Shown here: positions 7,106 through 15,725 of the stretch, piece by piece
Layout of the letters: each line of letters opens with the position of its first letter
Position numbering within the stretch: the stretch's first letter is position 1
NCBI RefSeq assembly: GCF_001590965.1
Contig: NZ_BCTW01000008.1
Span: 146,625 to 210,624, forward strand
Source of the DNA: Novosphingobium lentum NBRC 107847
GTDB taxonomy: Bacteria > Pseudomonadota > Alphaproteobacteria > Sphingomonadales > Sphingomonadaceae
Direction of reading: 5' to 3'
Length of the DNA: 64,000 nucleotides
Made by a program: the position numbers and the translations under genes
Notes under the pieces: generated by a model
What the model saw: only the letters and a program-made list of their open reading frames with translations
Database searches by the model: none
What the model was told of the DNA's origin: nothing

Positions 7106-9454
7106 TTAGAAGCGATTTTTGCTCTCGTCGTCCGCGTCGTAAAGCTGGCGCTGGAAGCCCCGGAACGTGCTTCGAATATCGGCTACGCTGCCCAGCTCCC
7201 GCACGGCATCGCTAGGCGAGCCATACTTCAGGTCGAGCAGGTCGGGCAGCTTGTCCATGCCCAGTTCGGCTTCGCCTTCCTCCACGTATTGCGAGAGGAC
7301 GAAATCGAGGAACGCTTGCTGCTTGGCTCCATAGCCAGACAGGATGCTGGCGCGATGCGTGCCTGCCCGTTCGGACCGCTTCAAGGGGTGTTTGGTGTGC
7401 GCGATGTAGTTCAGCACGTCGAACAGGTCCGATTGCTCCGCGTCGATCATCGTGCGCACCTGTGAAAGCTGTTCGCCGTCGAAGCCACGTTCGGCCAGGC
7501 CAGCGATCAGGGCGGCGCGTGTTTCCGGTTCGCTCCAGATCGCGCGCAACTCTTCTTCGTCGCGAAAAAGTTCGGGCAGCTTGCCGAACAGGCTTTCGAC
7601 AAATTGCGCGGCGGAAATCGGTTTGCCCGACGCATCCCAAAAGGTGGACGCGCTCATATGCTGAAGCACGCGCTCCTTGCCGTCCGCCAGCTTGATCACC
7701 AGCCGCTGCTTGGGCGGATCATCCTCGCCGGGGTCGCCGCCGTCGGGCGGCGTTGGGCCACCTTCCGGCTTGCCGCGCGGCTGGCCGGGTGGATCAGGTT
7801 CCAGCGGCTCGCCGTCCCACTCCGGATCATTGAACAGCTCATAGGCCTTCACGAAATCGTAGATCGTGAAGTAGTCCTTGCCATCGAATAGACGCGTGCC
7901 GCGCCCAATGATCTGCTTGAACTCGATCATGTTGGTGATCGGGCGCATCAGCACGATGTTGCGGATGTTCCGCGCGTCCACCCCGGTCGAAAGCTTTTGC
8001 GAGGTGGTCAGGATAGTGGGGACGGTCTTTTCGTTGTCCTGAAACACGCGCAGCCATGCTTCGCCCCGCGCCCCGTCGTTGGCGGTCACGCGGACGCAAT
8101 AGTTCGGGTCGGAGTTCTTCTTGGCCTGATTGATTAGATCGCGGACCTGTGCGGCGTGGGTTTGCGTGGCACAGAACACCAATGTTTTTTCGCGCTGGTT
8201 GATCCGCTCCATGAAGATTTTGACGCGGTAGCGCTCGCGCGCCTCAATCTCGATTGTCCGGTTGAAGTCGCCTTCCTTGTAGCGCTTGCCCTCTTCAACC
8301 TCGCCGGATTCGATCTCGTCGCCGGGAGTATAGACGTAATCGTCAATCGTCGTGCCCAGCTCCACCACTTTGAACGGGGTCAGATAGCCGTCGTTGATCC
8401 CCTCTTTCAGCGAGTAGGTGTAAACCGGATCGCCGAAGTACGCATAGGTATCGACATTGTCGCGGCGCTTGGGTGTGGCAGTCAGGCCGATCTGCACGGC
8501 TGGCGCGAAATATTCCAGAATGCCGCGCCACTCGCTGCCATCCTTGGCCCCGGCACGGTGGCATTCGTCGATGATGATGCAATCGAAGAAGTCGGGCGGA
8601 TAATCCTGATAGTTGAACGCCGGTTCCGCTTCCGTCCCGCCTTCGGTGGCAACCGACTGAAAGATGGTGAAGAACACGCTGCCGTTCTTGGGCACGCGAC
8701 CCTTCTTGCGGATTTCGGCTGGCGTGATCCGCACCAGCGCATCGTCGTCGAACGCGGAAAAGCTGTTGTAGGCCTGATCGGCCAGGATGTTGCGATCCGC
8801 CAGAAACAGGATGCGCGGGCGCCGCGCCGGTTCCGTCCCGGCTTTCCAGTCGTGAAGGTTCCAGCGCGACTGGAACAGCTTCCACGCGATCTGGAAGGCC
8901 ACGGCGGTCTTTCCGGTGCCGGTGGCGAGGGTCAGCAGGATGCGGTCCTTGCCCGCCGCGATGGCAGCCAGCGACTTTTCGATGGCGTTATACTGGTAAT
9001 AGCGCGGATCGAACTTGCCGCCGGTTTCATAGGGCACGGCGGCGAAGCGATCGCGCCAGTTGTTGGCGTGGGCAAAGGTTTCGTCCCAAAGCTCCTGCGG
9101 CGTGGGCCAGCGATCGACCAGCCCTTCCGCGCCGGTGTGCATATCGATGCGATAGATCGCGCGGCCATTGGCGGCATAGGCGAAGCGGATCTGCAACCGT
9201 TCGGCATAGTCCTTGGCCTGCGCCACGCCTTCGCCCACTTCCAGCCCGACGCGCTTGGCCTCCACGGCGGCCAGCTTGGTGTTGCGATAGACCAACACGT
9301 AATCCGCCGAGAGCGCCTGCGCCCGCTTGCCCGAACCCATCAGCCGCCCCGGCGCGATCACCTCGCGACGCGTGCGGCTGTCGCCCACCGCGCCCCAGCC
9401 GGCGGCGGCGAGCGCGGGGTCGATCAGTTCGGCGCGGGTTTCGGCTTCGTTCAT
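7106..9454 (-). CDS. hsdR: Type I restriction enzyme, R (restriction/translocase) subunit
   Basis: This is the motor and nuclease subunit of a type I restriction system, which pulls in and cuts DNA lacking the host methyl mark. It is a 782-aa EcoEI-like HsdR. The N-terminal PD-(D/E)xK nuclease has D51 followed by E65-A-K67 (VEAKR). The SF2 helicase has GTGKT at 179-183 and DECH at 296-299, with later motifs LTATPKRRDN and GRGTRLFDG. A proline-rich linker and a helical C terminus follow. Only 4 nt separate its start from the hsdS stop, so hsdM, hsdS and hsdR form one transcript. All expected motifs are intact, so the nuclease is probably functional. Confidence 0.95.
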   Translation of the reverse strand: MNEAETRAELIDPALAAAGWGAVGDSRTRREVIAPGRLMGSGKRAQALSADYVLVYRNTKLAAVEAKRVGLEVGEGVAQAKDYAERLQIRFAYAANGRAIYRIDMHTGAEGLVDRWPTPQELWDETFAHANNWRDRFAAVPYETGGKFDPRYYQYNAIEKSLAAIAAGKDRILLTLATGTGKTAVAFQIAWKLFQSRWNLHDWKAGTEPARRPRILFLADRNILADQAYNSFSAFDDDALVRITPAEIRKKGRVPKNGSVFFTIFQSVATEGGTEAEPAFNYQDYPPDFFDCIIIDECHRAGAKDGSEWRGILEYFAPAVQIGLTATPKRRDNVDTYAYFGDPVYTYSLKEGINDGYLTPFKVVELGTTIDDYVYTPGDEIESGEVEEGKRYKEGDFNRTIEIEARERYRVKIFMERINQREKTLVFCATQTHAAQVRDLINQAKKNSDPNYCVRVTANDGARGEAWLRVFQDNEKTVPTILTTSQKLSTGVDARNIRNIVLMRPITNMIEFKQIIGRGTRLFDGKDYFTIYDFVKAYELFNDPEWDGEPLEPDPPGQPRGKPEGGPTPPDGGDPGEDDPPKQRLVIKLADGKERVLQHMSASTFWDASGKPISAAQFVESLFGKLPELFRDEEELRAIWSEPETRAALIAGLAERGFDGEQLSQVRTMIDAEQSDLFDVLNYIAHTKHPLKRSERAGTHRASILSGYGAKQQAFLDFVLSQYVEEGEAELGMDKLPDLLDLKYGSPSDAVRELGSVADIRSTFRGFQRQLYDADDESKNRF

Positions 9455-9458
9455 CGGA

Positions 9459-10700
9459 TCAGGTCAGTTCCCCGGCGAAGGCTTTTTGCAGGAGCGATTG
9501 TTTGAGTTCGGCGAAGGCGGCGAGTTTGGCTTGATAGACCGCTTGCAGTGCTTGGATATGCTCCGAAAAGGTGTCCAGTCTAACAACAATTTCGTTCTGA
9601 ACAGAGACGTCAACGGGATAGTTGATCACTTCAGCCCGCAAGATCGTGGCATTTATGTTGGCTTGATTGACTGATTGCGCAGCCTTTGCCCGCACCTTTT
9701 CGAGGAACGAATTTGAGTTCATAACGTATCCGGCAAAGCGCGATGCCATTTTCTTCGGATCGAAGATGACCCGGATTAGATAGGATGCAAAGCAATAAGG
9801 TCCTTCAAGTGAGAAGACCCCGGTCTTCCCAACCAACGCAATGCTGTTCGTGCGATTGAAAAGAACGTCGCCTTTCCGCAAGCGATAGGGCTCAAAGTCA
9901 GCAGCCGCCATGTCGATGTGCTTCATTTGGCCAGTATCAACCATCCGGCCGCCCTGCACCTCACCCATGCGGAAAATCTTGTAGCCAACGCCTTGAGTGT
10001 TCATGGTTCCAGAGATGCCATATTGCGTCTCGCAGACCTCACCGAGCGGTGTTGTAGTCCAGCCGTGGCCCTTGCCGGTGGCGATGGATTCCAGATAATT
10101 CTCAAAAAGGGCGCGGGCGTTGGTCAGGTTTTTCTGCGCGTTCGCCGTCGCGGTGGCGATGCCTGCAAAGCCTTTGTCCAACATCGCAACAATCCGCCGC
10201 TGCTCGTCGAGCGGGGGGAGCAAGAAGCCCAATCCCTTGAGATGGGTTGTTGTAACAACCTGCTGGCCTGATGTGCCGCCGATCCCGGCATCAATCATCG
10301 ATTTGCCTAAGTCAGATTGCAAAACGTATTTCAAAAAGTAAGGATTTAGAATTTTACTATTTGGGCGAATCAAGCCAAGCGCACGAGTAAATATGAAGCG
10401 GACACCGGAACTTCCTTCGAAAACATTACATTTATTGATGGACCCTTTCCCAACAATTGCTAAAATTAAATCGCCTTTTATAAGCTCAGATTTGAAATTT
10501 TCATCAAAAACTTTTGCGCTAATCGTATCCGCAGAATCATAACGAATACGATCGTCATAAATGTCCTTGGTTTTTAAAACCCTATAAGCAGCTACTCCTG
10601 CTTTGTCATATTTCGGATTTGGCCCTTGTGTGATCCGCAAACAGGCATCCGCCAGTCGAATTTTCTTCCAACCGGCGGGTATTTTTTGTTCCAAACTCAC
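9459..10700 (-). CDS. hsdS: Type I restriction-modification specificity subunit
   Basis: This subunit chooses the DNA target for the HsdM methyltransferase and HsdR nuclease. It is 413 aa with the classic two-repeat plan. The first target-recognition domain covers residues ~1-160 and ends in LPPLDEQRRIVAMLD. A conserved helical spacer follows (~165-210), then the second target-recognition domain (~215-370) and a closing helix (LKQSLLQKAFAGELT). Translation starts at a GTG that overlaps the hsdM stop as GTGA. The DNA for the first recognition domain (about 10300-10690) is far more AT-rich than its surroundings, which points to domain swapping. The target sequence cannot be predicted by eye. 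Confidence 0.93.
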   Translation of the reverse strand: MSLEQKIPAGWKKIRLADACLRITQGPNPKYDKAGVAAYRVLKTKDIYDDRIRYDSADTISAKVFDENFKSELIKGDLILAIVGKGSINKCNVFEGSSGVRFIFTRALGLIRPNSKILNPYFLKYVLQSDLGKSMIDAGIGGTSGQQVVTTTHLKGLGFLLPPLDEQRRIVAMLDKGFAGIATATANAQKNLTNARALFENYLESIATGKGHGWTTTPLGEVCETQYGISGTMNTQGVGYKIFRMGEVQGGRMVDTGQMKHIDMAAADFEPYRLRKGDVLFNRTNSIALVGKTGVFSLEGPYCFASYLIRVIFDPKKMASRFAGYVMNSNSFLEKVRAKAAQSVNQANINATILRAEVINYPVDVSVQNEIVVRLDTFSEHIQALQAVYQAKLAAFAELKQSLLQKAFAGELT

Positions 10701-12148
10701 AGCAGCGCCCTGATCTCGGCCAAAAACCCCGCGCTCTCCGCATCGAGCGCAGCGATCTCCTCCAGAATGGCTGCCGGGCTGCGCAGCGCCACAACCTCGC
10801 CCGCGTCGGGGTTCTTCACCGAAAGGTCAAAGCTGGCGGGATCGATCGCGCTGCGCTCCACGCTCCAGCTCTTGGGGCTGGTGGCGAACACGGCCTGCAA
10901 GTCCACGAACTCGGCTAGATCGGCATCGTTCAGCGGGTTGGTCTTGCCCATGTTGCGCCCGGGATCGAGCTGGTAATACCACACGCGCCGGGTGGCCTCG
11001 CCCTTCTCGAAGAACAGCACCACCGTCTTCACCCCCGCGCCCTGAAACGTGCCGCCGGGCATATCGAGCACGGTGTGGAGGTTGCAGCTTTCCAGCAGTT
11101 CCTTGCGCAGCGCCACGCTGGCGTTGTCAGAGTTCGACAGGAAGGTGTTCTTGATCACGATGGCTGCCGCCCCTCCCGCGCGCAGCGACTTGATGAAGTG
11201 CTGGAGGAACAGGAAGGCGGTTTCCCCGGTCTTGATCGGGAAGTTCTGCTGGATTTCGGGCCGCTCCTTGCCACCGAACGGCGGGTTGGCCAGGATCACG
11301 TCGTAGCGGTCCTTCTCCTGAATATCGTTCAGGTTCTCGCCCAGCGTGTTGGTGTGCAGGATGTTGGGCGCTTCGATGCCATGCAGGATCATGTTCATGA
11401 TCGCGATCACATAGGCGAGCGACTTCTTCTCCTTGCCGTAGAACGTGCGGGTTTGCAGGGTTTCACGGTCGCCGGTCGATTTCGCCAGCGGCTTCATGAA
11501 GTCATAGGCTTCGCACAGGAAGCCAGCCGAACCCGCCGCGCCGTCGTAAATCTTGTCGCCGATCTGCGGTTTCACCACCTTGATCATCGCGCGGATCAGC
11601 GGGCGCGGGGTGTAGTATTCCCCGCCGTTGCGCCCGGCGTTGCCCATGTTCTTGATCTTGGCTTCATACAGGTGCGAAAGCTCGTGCTTCTGGTCTTGGC
11701 TGCGGAATGACAGCCCGTCGATCAGCTCCAGCGCATCGCGCAGCGAATAGCCCGAGTTGAAGCGGTTCTTGATCTCGCCGAAAATCTCGCCGATCTTGTA
11801 TTCGATGGTATCGGGCGCGGGCGCGCGCTGCTTGAACCCCTGCAAGTACGGGAACAGCGTGACGTTCACGTAATCGATCAGGTCCGGCCCGGTCAGCGCC
11901 GCGTTGTGATCGAATTTGCCCGCCGCATCCTTGGGCGCTGCCCATTTGCTCCAGCGGTGGGCGGCATCGATGATCGGCGCATAGGGCTTGCCGCGCAGTT
12001 CCGCATCCAGCGCGCGGTCCACCTCCAGCTCGTCGAGGTATTTGAGAAACAGAATCCAGCTGGTCTGTTCGGTGTAATCCAGTTCGGTGGTGCAACCGGC
12101 CTCTTTACGCAGGACGTCGTCGATGTTTCGGAAGGTCTGTTCAAACAT
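10697..12148 (-). CDS. hsdM: Type I DNA methyltransferase subunit (N6-adenine)
   Basis: The protein methylates adenine in the target chosen by HsdS and protects host DNA. It is 483 aa. It has an N-terminal HsdM helical domain (TSWILFLKYLDELE), the S-adenosylmethionine motif I region YDGAAGSAGF (201-210), and the catalytic motif IV NPPF at 288-291 (ANPPFGGKE). The length is normal for the family. It is the first gene of the hsdM-hsdS-hsdR operon, and its stop overlaps the hsdS GTG start. It lies inside the tRNA-Phe element. Confidence 0.95.
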   Translation of the reverse strand: MFEQTFRNIDDVLRKEAGCTTELDYTEQTSWILFLKYLDELEVDRALDAELRGKPYAPIIDAAHRWSKWAAPKDAAGKFDHNAALTGPDLIDYVNVTLFPYLQGFKQRAPAPDTIEYKIGEIFGEIKNRFNSGYSLRDALELIDGLSFRSQDQKHELSHLYEAKIKNMGNAGRNGGEYYTPRPLIRAMIKVVKPQIGDKIYDGAAGSAGFLCEAYDFMKPLAKSTGDRETLQTRTFYGKEKKSLAYVIAIMNMILHGIEAPNILHTNTLGENLNDIQEKDRYDVILANPPFGGKERPEIQQNFPIKTGETAFLFLQHFIKSLRAGGAAAIVIKNTFLSNSDNASVALRKELLESCNLHTVLDMPGGTFQGAGVKTVVLFFEKGEATRRVWYYQLDPGRNMGKTNPLNDADLAEFVDLQAVFATSPKSWSVERSAIDPASFDLSVKNPDAGEVVALRSPAAILEEIAALDAESAGFLAEIRALL

Positions 12149-12228
12149 GGCGGGGGCTTAGCAGCGCGTTCGGTTGGTCGCCAAGGGGATAAGGGAAACG
12201 GCGGGGCGGTAGTCGGTGAACCCGCGCG

Positions 12229-12813
12229 CTATTCCATGATCATCAACTGCGATGGGAACGGCGCGGCCAACGTGCAGGCATCGGCAAAGTCCGTTGACAG
12301 CCATCGGTCATAGTCTCCGGGGTGGAGGATCACCGGCATCGCCTTGGGATGCAGCGGCGCGACCAGCGGGTTGGGTTCGCAAGTCAGGAAGGCAAAGGCA
12401 TGACCGGCCCCGGTTGCCCGCCAGACGCCCGCAAAGGCGGACAGGGGGCCATCCTTTACTGCAAACCAATGTTCCTCCCGCCCCGCGTTCAGCTTCGGCT
12501 CTGCGAAAGACGTGAACGGCACAAGACAGCGTTGCGCTGGCGCTGCCAGCAGCGATTTCCAATACGGACTGGCCAGATTGCGGACATTGGTGACGTGCTT
12601 GGTTATCGTCGTTCCCGGTCGCTTGCCCGGCAGCGTCAACGGCACGCCCCATGCCATACTGTCCAGCGCCTTGCGGTTATCAACGATGCGCACCACCAAG
12701 GCTTGGCGTTTGGGCCACAGGTCCGGCTCCGGCAGCCGGTCATACAAATCCCAGCCGATATATTCCTGCCATGTCGAAATGGCGTCCGGGTGGTTTCGGT
12801 AGTGGTTGCACAT
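12229..12813 (-). CDS. SRAP-domain protein (YedK/HMCES-like abasic-site crosslinker)
   Basis: Members of this family bind single-stranded DNA and form a covalent thiazolidine link with abasic sites through the amino-terminal cysteine. This 194-aa copy begins Met-Cys-Asn-His-Tyr, so Cys2 would be exposed after Met removal. The conserved glutamate lies in SFAEP, and the active-site histidine precedes PKAMPVIL. The C terminus after GDYDRWLS is short. It lies between hsdM and the second recombinase on the same strand, 80 bp from hsdM. SRAP genes are common both in core genomes and on mobile elements, so a link with restriction or phage-damage repair is only a suggestion. Confidence 0.88.
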   Translation of the reverse strand: MCNHYRNHPDAISTWQEYIGWDLYDRLPEPDLWPKRQALVVRIVDNRKALDSMAWGVPLTLPGKRPGTTITKHVTNVRNLASPYWKSLLAAPAQRCLVPFTSFAEPKLNAGREEHWFAVKDGPLSAFAGVWRATGAGHAFAFLTCEPNPLVAPLHPKAMPVILHPGDYDRWLSTDFADACTLAAPFPSQLMIME

Positions 12814-12867
12814 TGTCGCAAGATACCGGCTGGCTCGCGGGCCGCAACGGCACGTTGGCCAATTGAT

Positions 12868-13959
12868 TTAATTGCTTTCGTCCACGATGCGGCGCGCCAG
12901 TTCGATCAGATCGGATGGAAACGTTGAATGACCTGCCGTCTTGGCCACGGCGCGGATCAGTTCGCCCTGCCGATAGACCGGGACGTTTCCATAGCTGGTG
13001 AACGTAGTCAGCACGTCAGCATGTCCCAAATTCTGCGACCATGCTTTCATCTGTTCAGGCGACAGGTTCAGCGTCATGGCATGACGGACAAGCATGCTCC
13101 TGAAGCTGTGCGGGTTGAAGTAGGGCAGGCCAGCCGCTGCGAAGGCCTTGCGGAAAACTTCGCGGATCGGCTCGGTTGTGGACCATGCGCGGCGCTGCAA
13201 ACCCGACGCGACAAAGCCGCCGCTCTCGCCCACTGTCATAGCGGTGGCGGGGAAAAGTGCATCCGCCGATCCCCAAAGGTGGGCTTCGCGCAGTTCCTGG
13301 GTCCATGTGCCGACGATCTCCAGCGCTTCGCCTCCCACCGGCATGAAATACGTGCGGAAGGTTTTGGCGAACTTGGTGTGGACCACGCGCGCGTCCTGCT
13401 CGACATAGCCACCCCCGAAGTTGACGTGGCCAAGCTGGAACGAGGCGAGCGCATTGACCCGCGCGCCGGTTATGGCGGCGAAGGCGATCAGTGCACGGTC
13501 GCGCCGCTCCAGCACGGTTTCAGTGGGCATGACTGACAGTACGTGGTGAACCTGCTCCAGCCTCGGGACCGGCTGCTCGCGGCGGGCGCGGGCGATGTTC
13601 ACGTCCTTTTCGGAAAGGTTGAAATAGTCCGACCCGGCATATTCGATATGCGACTTGTAGCCCGGCTGGTGCGCCAGCCAGAAGAAGAAGGCCTTCAGAT
13701 CGCGAAGTGTGGAAAGCAACGTCGCCTTGCTCAGCCTTTCGCCAGTCCGGGCGCTATTCATCTCGGCCAATCGGCGTTTGAAGGCCATCGCCTGTTCGCG
13801 GTGAAAGCGCTTGAAGTCCTTAGCGCCGGTCGAAAGTTCGAAGCGAGATAGCGCCTTTGCGACGCAATCAATCGTGGCGTCGTCGCGACCGCGTGCGTCC
13901 TTCAGATACCGGAAATAGTCGCGCTTGATCCGCTCATTTGCGGCGTTGTGTTTGGGCAT
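12868..13959 (-). CDS. Tyrosine-type site-specific recombinase (second in the island)
   Basis: This is a 363-aa tyrosine recombinase with an N-terminal SAM-like core-binding domain (residues ~10-105) and a C-terminal catalytic domain. The catalytic set is complete: R167 (TGARVNAL), H284-x-x-R287 (NPHSFRSML), H313 (LGHADV) and Tyr323 (SYGNV). I chose the ATG at 13959 because GGGAG sits 9 nt upstream. A TTG 9 nt earlier would place the ribosome site too close. It starts 5 bp past the stop of the helix-turn-helix/zinc protein, so the two are coupled. It has no arm-binding domain like that of the integrase at 15726-16973 and may act on a different site or in element regulation. Confidence 0.88.
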   Translation of the reverse strand: MPKHNAANERIKRDYFRYLKDARGRDDATIDCVAKALSRFELSTGAKDFKRFHREQAMAFKRRLAEMNSARTGERLSKATLLSTLRDLKAFFFWLAHQPGYKSHIEYAGSDYFNLSEKDVNIARARREQPVPRLEQVHHVLSVMPTETVLERRDRALIAFAAITGARVNALASFQLGHVNFGGGYVEQDARVVHTKFAKTFRTYFMPVGGEALEIVGTWTQELREAHLWGSADALFPATAMTVGESGGFVASGLQRRAWSTTEPIREVFRKAFAAAGLPYFNPHSFRSMLVRHAMTLNLSPEQMKAWSQNLGHADVLTTFTSYGNVPVYRQGELIRAVAKTAGHSTFPSDLIELARRIVDESN

Positions 13960-13964
13960 ATCGA

Positions 13965-14441
13965 TCAACTCCCTTGAAAGTCACAGTTGGTGGAGGGTGA
14001 GGGGCGGCTAATTAGGCGTGGCTGGCCTTCCGTAATGTGGACGGCGATTCCCGGCATGACGCTGGCCAGATCGGCCTTGCGGACCCGGCGATGCATCAAG
14101 CCCTCGCAGTGGTCGCATAAGGCGCGCAGATTGCCGCCGGTGGGGCTGTGCGGGGTGTATTCAACCATCGCCAACGCAGGTGCCCGTGGGGCACGGCAGC
14201 GGAAGCAAAAGATGGTCCCGGGTGTGCAGGGGGACTTCCGCTTGGCGTTCGCCTTCGTCAGGAAGGCACGAACCCGTTCGCCTTGAAACAGGTAGGGCCT
14301 CCGTGGCTCATTGGCTTCCAGTCCATTGGCCTGCCAATTGCGCACCGTGTTCTTGTGGACACCACAGCAGGCCGCCAACTCCTGCACGCTGTAGCTGCGA
14401 TGCATCCTGACGCGAAAGGGATTGATCCGGCGAGCTGGCAT
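13965..14441 (-). CDS. Helix-turn-helix protein with a C-terminal zinc-ribbon-like pair
   Basis: This small protein of 158 aa has an N-terminal MerR/AlpA-like helix-turn-helix (YSVQELAACCGVHKNTVRNWQ, residues ~16-36) and a basic middle. It also has two cysteine pairs, CFRC near residue 79 and CDHC near residue 114, consistent with a zinc ribbon or HNH-like treble clef. A full HNH motif is not clear. An AGGA site lies 8 nt before the ATG. It sits between the xis-like gene (4 nt away) and the recombinase (5 nt away), so the three form a tight operon. The likely role is DNA binding for control or directionality of the recombinase. The family is unnamed to me. Confidence 0.7.
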   Translation of the reverse strand: MPARRINPFRVRMHRSYSVQELAACCGVHKNTVRNWQANGLEANEPRRPYLFQGERVRAFLTKANAKRKSPCTPGTIFCFRCRAPRAPALAMVEYTPHSPTGGNLRALCDHCEGLMHRRVRKADLASVMPGIAVHITEGQPRLISRPSPSTNCDFQGS

Positions 14442-14445
14442 CGGA

Positions 14446-14613
14446 TCAATCCTGCGCTTCGATCAGGCGCTTGATCGATTCCGCACGGATCAGCGTACGG
14501 CGGCCCCACTTGAAGGACTCCAGCCGATGGTCAGCGATCATTGCGTAAACGGAAGTTCGACCGAGACTAAGCAGCCGGGCGGTATCATTGATGGAGTAGG
14601 CGAGGCGTTCCAT
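14446..14613 (-). CDS. Excisionase-like helix-turn-helix protein
   Basis: This is a 55-aa protein consisting almost wholly of an excisionase/MerR-type helix-turn-helix: YSINDTARLLSLGRTSVYAM, then a wing, WGRRTLIRAESIKRLIEAQ. Proteins of this type bend DNA near attachment sites or repress integrase genes. The ATG at 14613 is supported by GGGAG about 8 nt upstream. A longer frame exists, but its first 35 residues look non-coding. It leads a three-gene set with the zinc-ribbon helix-turn-helix gene and the second recombinase. Confidence 0.8.
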   Translation of the reverse strand: MERLAYSINDTARLLSLGRTSVYAMIADHRLESFKWGRRTLIRAESIKRLIEAQD

Positions 14614-14736
14614 AGGTGTACTCCCATGTCGCTGGCGATTGTCAGCGACTGGCAGCAAACATCGGGGAATTTCGCGCCTAAGTCGGACGAAAGGGCCGAA
14701 AATAGGCCAGCAATTCAACGGAACGGAATTTTCAGC

Positions 14737-15672
14737 CTACTTTTTGAACTCTTTCCACAGTCGACTTGCATAAGGCCTAACCGTGCTTTCAGAAGGTTCT
14801 TTGTCGGCTTTTTCGAGATGGCGCTGGAATGCTTTCTCCACTTGGGCCTGATTATCAGGAATGAGTTCCGCACGGAAAATTTGGCCCCAGATCGCCGTGG
14901 TGGCGGCGTCCCAATCGTATTCCTGCTTGCGACCTCGACGAATCGGGTCAGTCAATAAGGCGGCTTCCTTGGCCGGTCCAAGCGAGGCGAGGGAGGGCCG
15001 ATAGAAATGCACACCGCTTAAAGTGATCCAGCGAATTCCGTGCGGTCCGATGCCCCGGCCAGAAAACATTCCTGTTTCCCAAACTTGGGCACTTTGGTTG
15101 GGCGACGTAAAGTTGGTCCAGAACCACGGCTCAATGTCCCACTCTCGTTCCTGCCATGACCAATCATATTCGTCGCGACCAGCAACCGAACCTTGAGCAA
15201 GCACGGCGCGAGACGCGATGAAGCCAAGGCGAGCCTGCGCGATGATCTCGGTGCCCGCTCCCAATCCGGTTGCATGATATTCGGTGAAGGCGAGATTTCG
15301 CGCGACCTTGGCTGAAAGCCAATCCGGATTACCCGCCACGGACAGCGACCGAGCGAGTAACGCCCGTTCTTCGGCTGGCCGAAGGTTCAGAATGCCAGCT
15401 AGGCCGAAGGTAACGCCATAGGCGCGCGCTTCTAAGTCCCCCTCAAATGCATCACTTGCAAAATCGCCCGATTCCCAATCCTGGGTTAGATCGTTGTAGC
15501 GGTCGTCAGTCCAGAAATTCGCAGGGATTGCGCGGGATTTTGTTGGCTCCCCTTCCACGACAAACCGTTCGGCACGCGCCGCGATCAGGCCGTCGCGCAG
15601 CCGTGAAAGGAGCGCCTGCGAGTTTTCCGCGACTTTTGCAGCTGTTATAGCCGAAATCCATTGCTCCACCAT
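14737..15672 (-). CDS. Protein of unknown function, island cargo
   Basis: I do not recognise this 311-aa protein. It has no signal peptide, membrane segment or clear nucleotide-binding motif. The N terminus is helical (WISAITAAKVAENSQALLSRL). The middle is rich in tryptophan and acidic residues (DEYDWSWQEREWDIEPWFW), and the C terminus is charged and helical. It stands alone, 54 bp from the integrase and 123 bp from the xis-like gene, all on one strand. Its place beside the integrase, with a restriction system further inside, suggests element-specific cargo, perhaps anti-phage or element maintenance. That is a guess from position only. Confidence 0.55.
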   Translation of the reverse strand: MVEQWISAITAAKVAENSQALLSRLRDGLIAARAERFVVEGEPTKSRAIPANFWTDDRYNDLTQDWESGDFASDAFEGDLEARAYGVTFGLAGILNLRPAEERALLARSLSVAGNPDWLSAKVARNLAFTEYHATGLGAGTEIIAQARLGFIASRAVLAQGSVAGRDEYDWSWQEREWDIEPWFWTNFTSPNQSAQVWETGMFSGRGIGPHGIRWITLSGVHFYRPSLASLGPAKEAALLTDPIRRGRKQEYDWDAATTAIWGQIFRAELIPDNQAQVEKAFQRHLEKADKEPSESTVRPYASRLWKEFKK

Positions 15673-15725
15673 GGTATCGGTAGAGCGGAAGAAACGCGCT
15701 TACTCAAGCGTGGGCATAAATCGCT

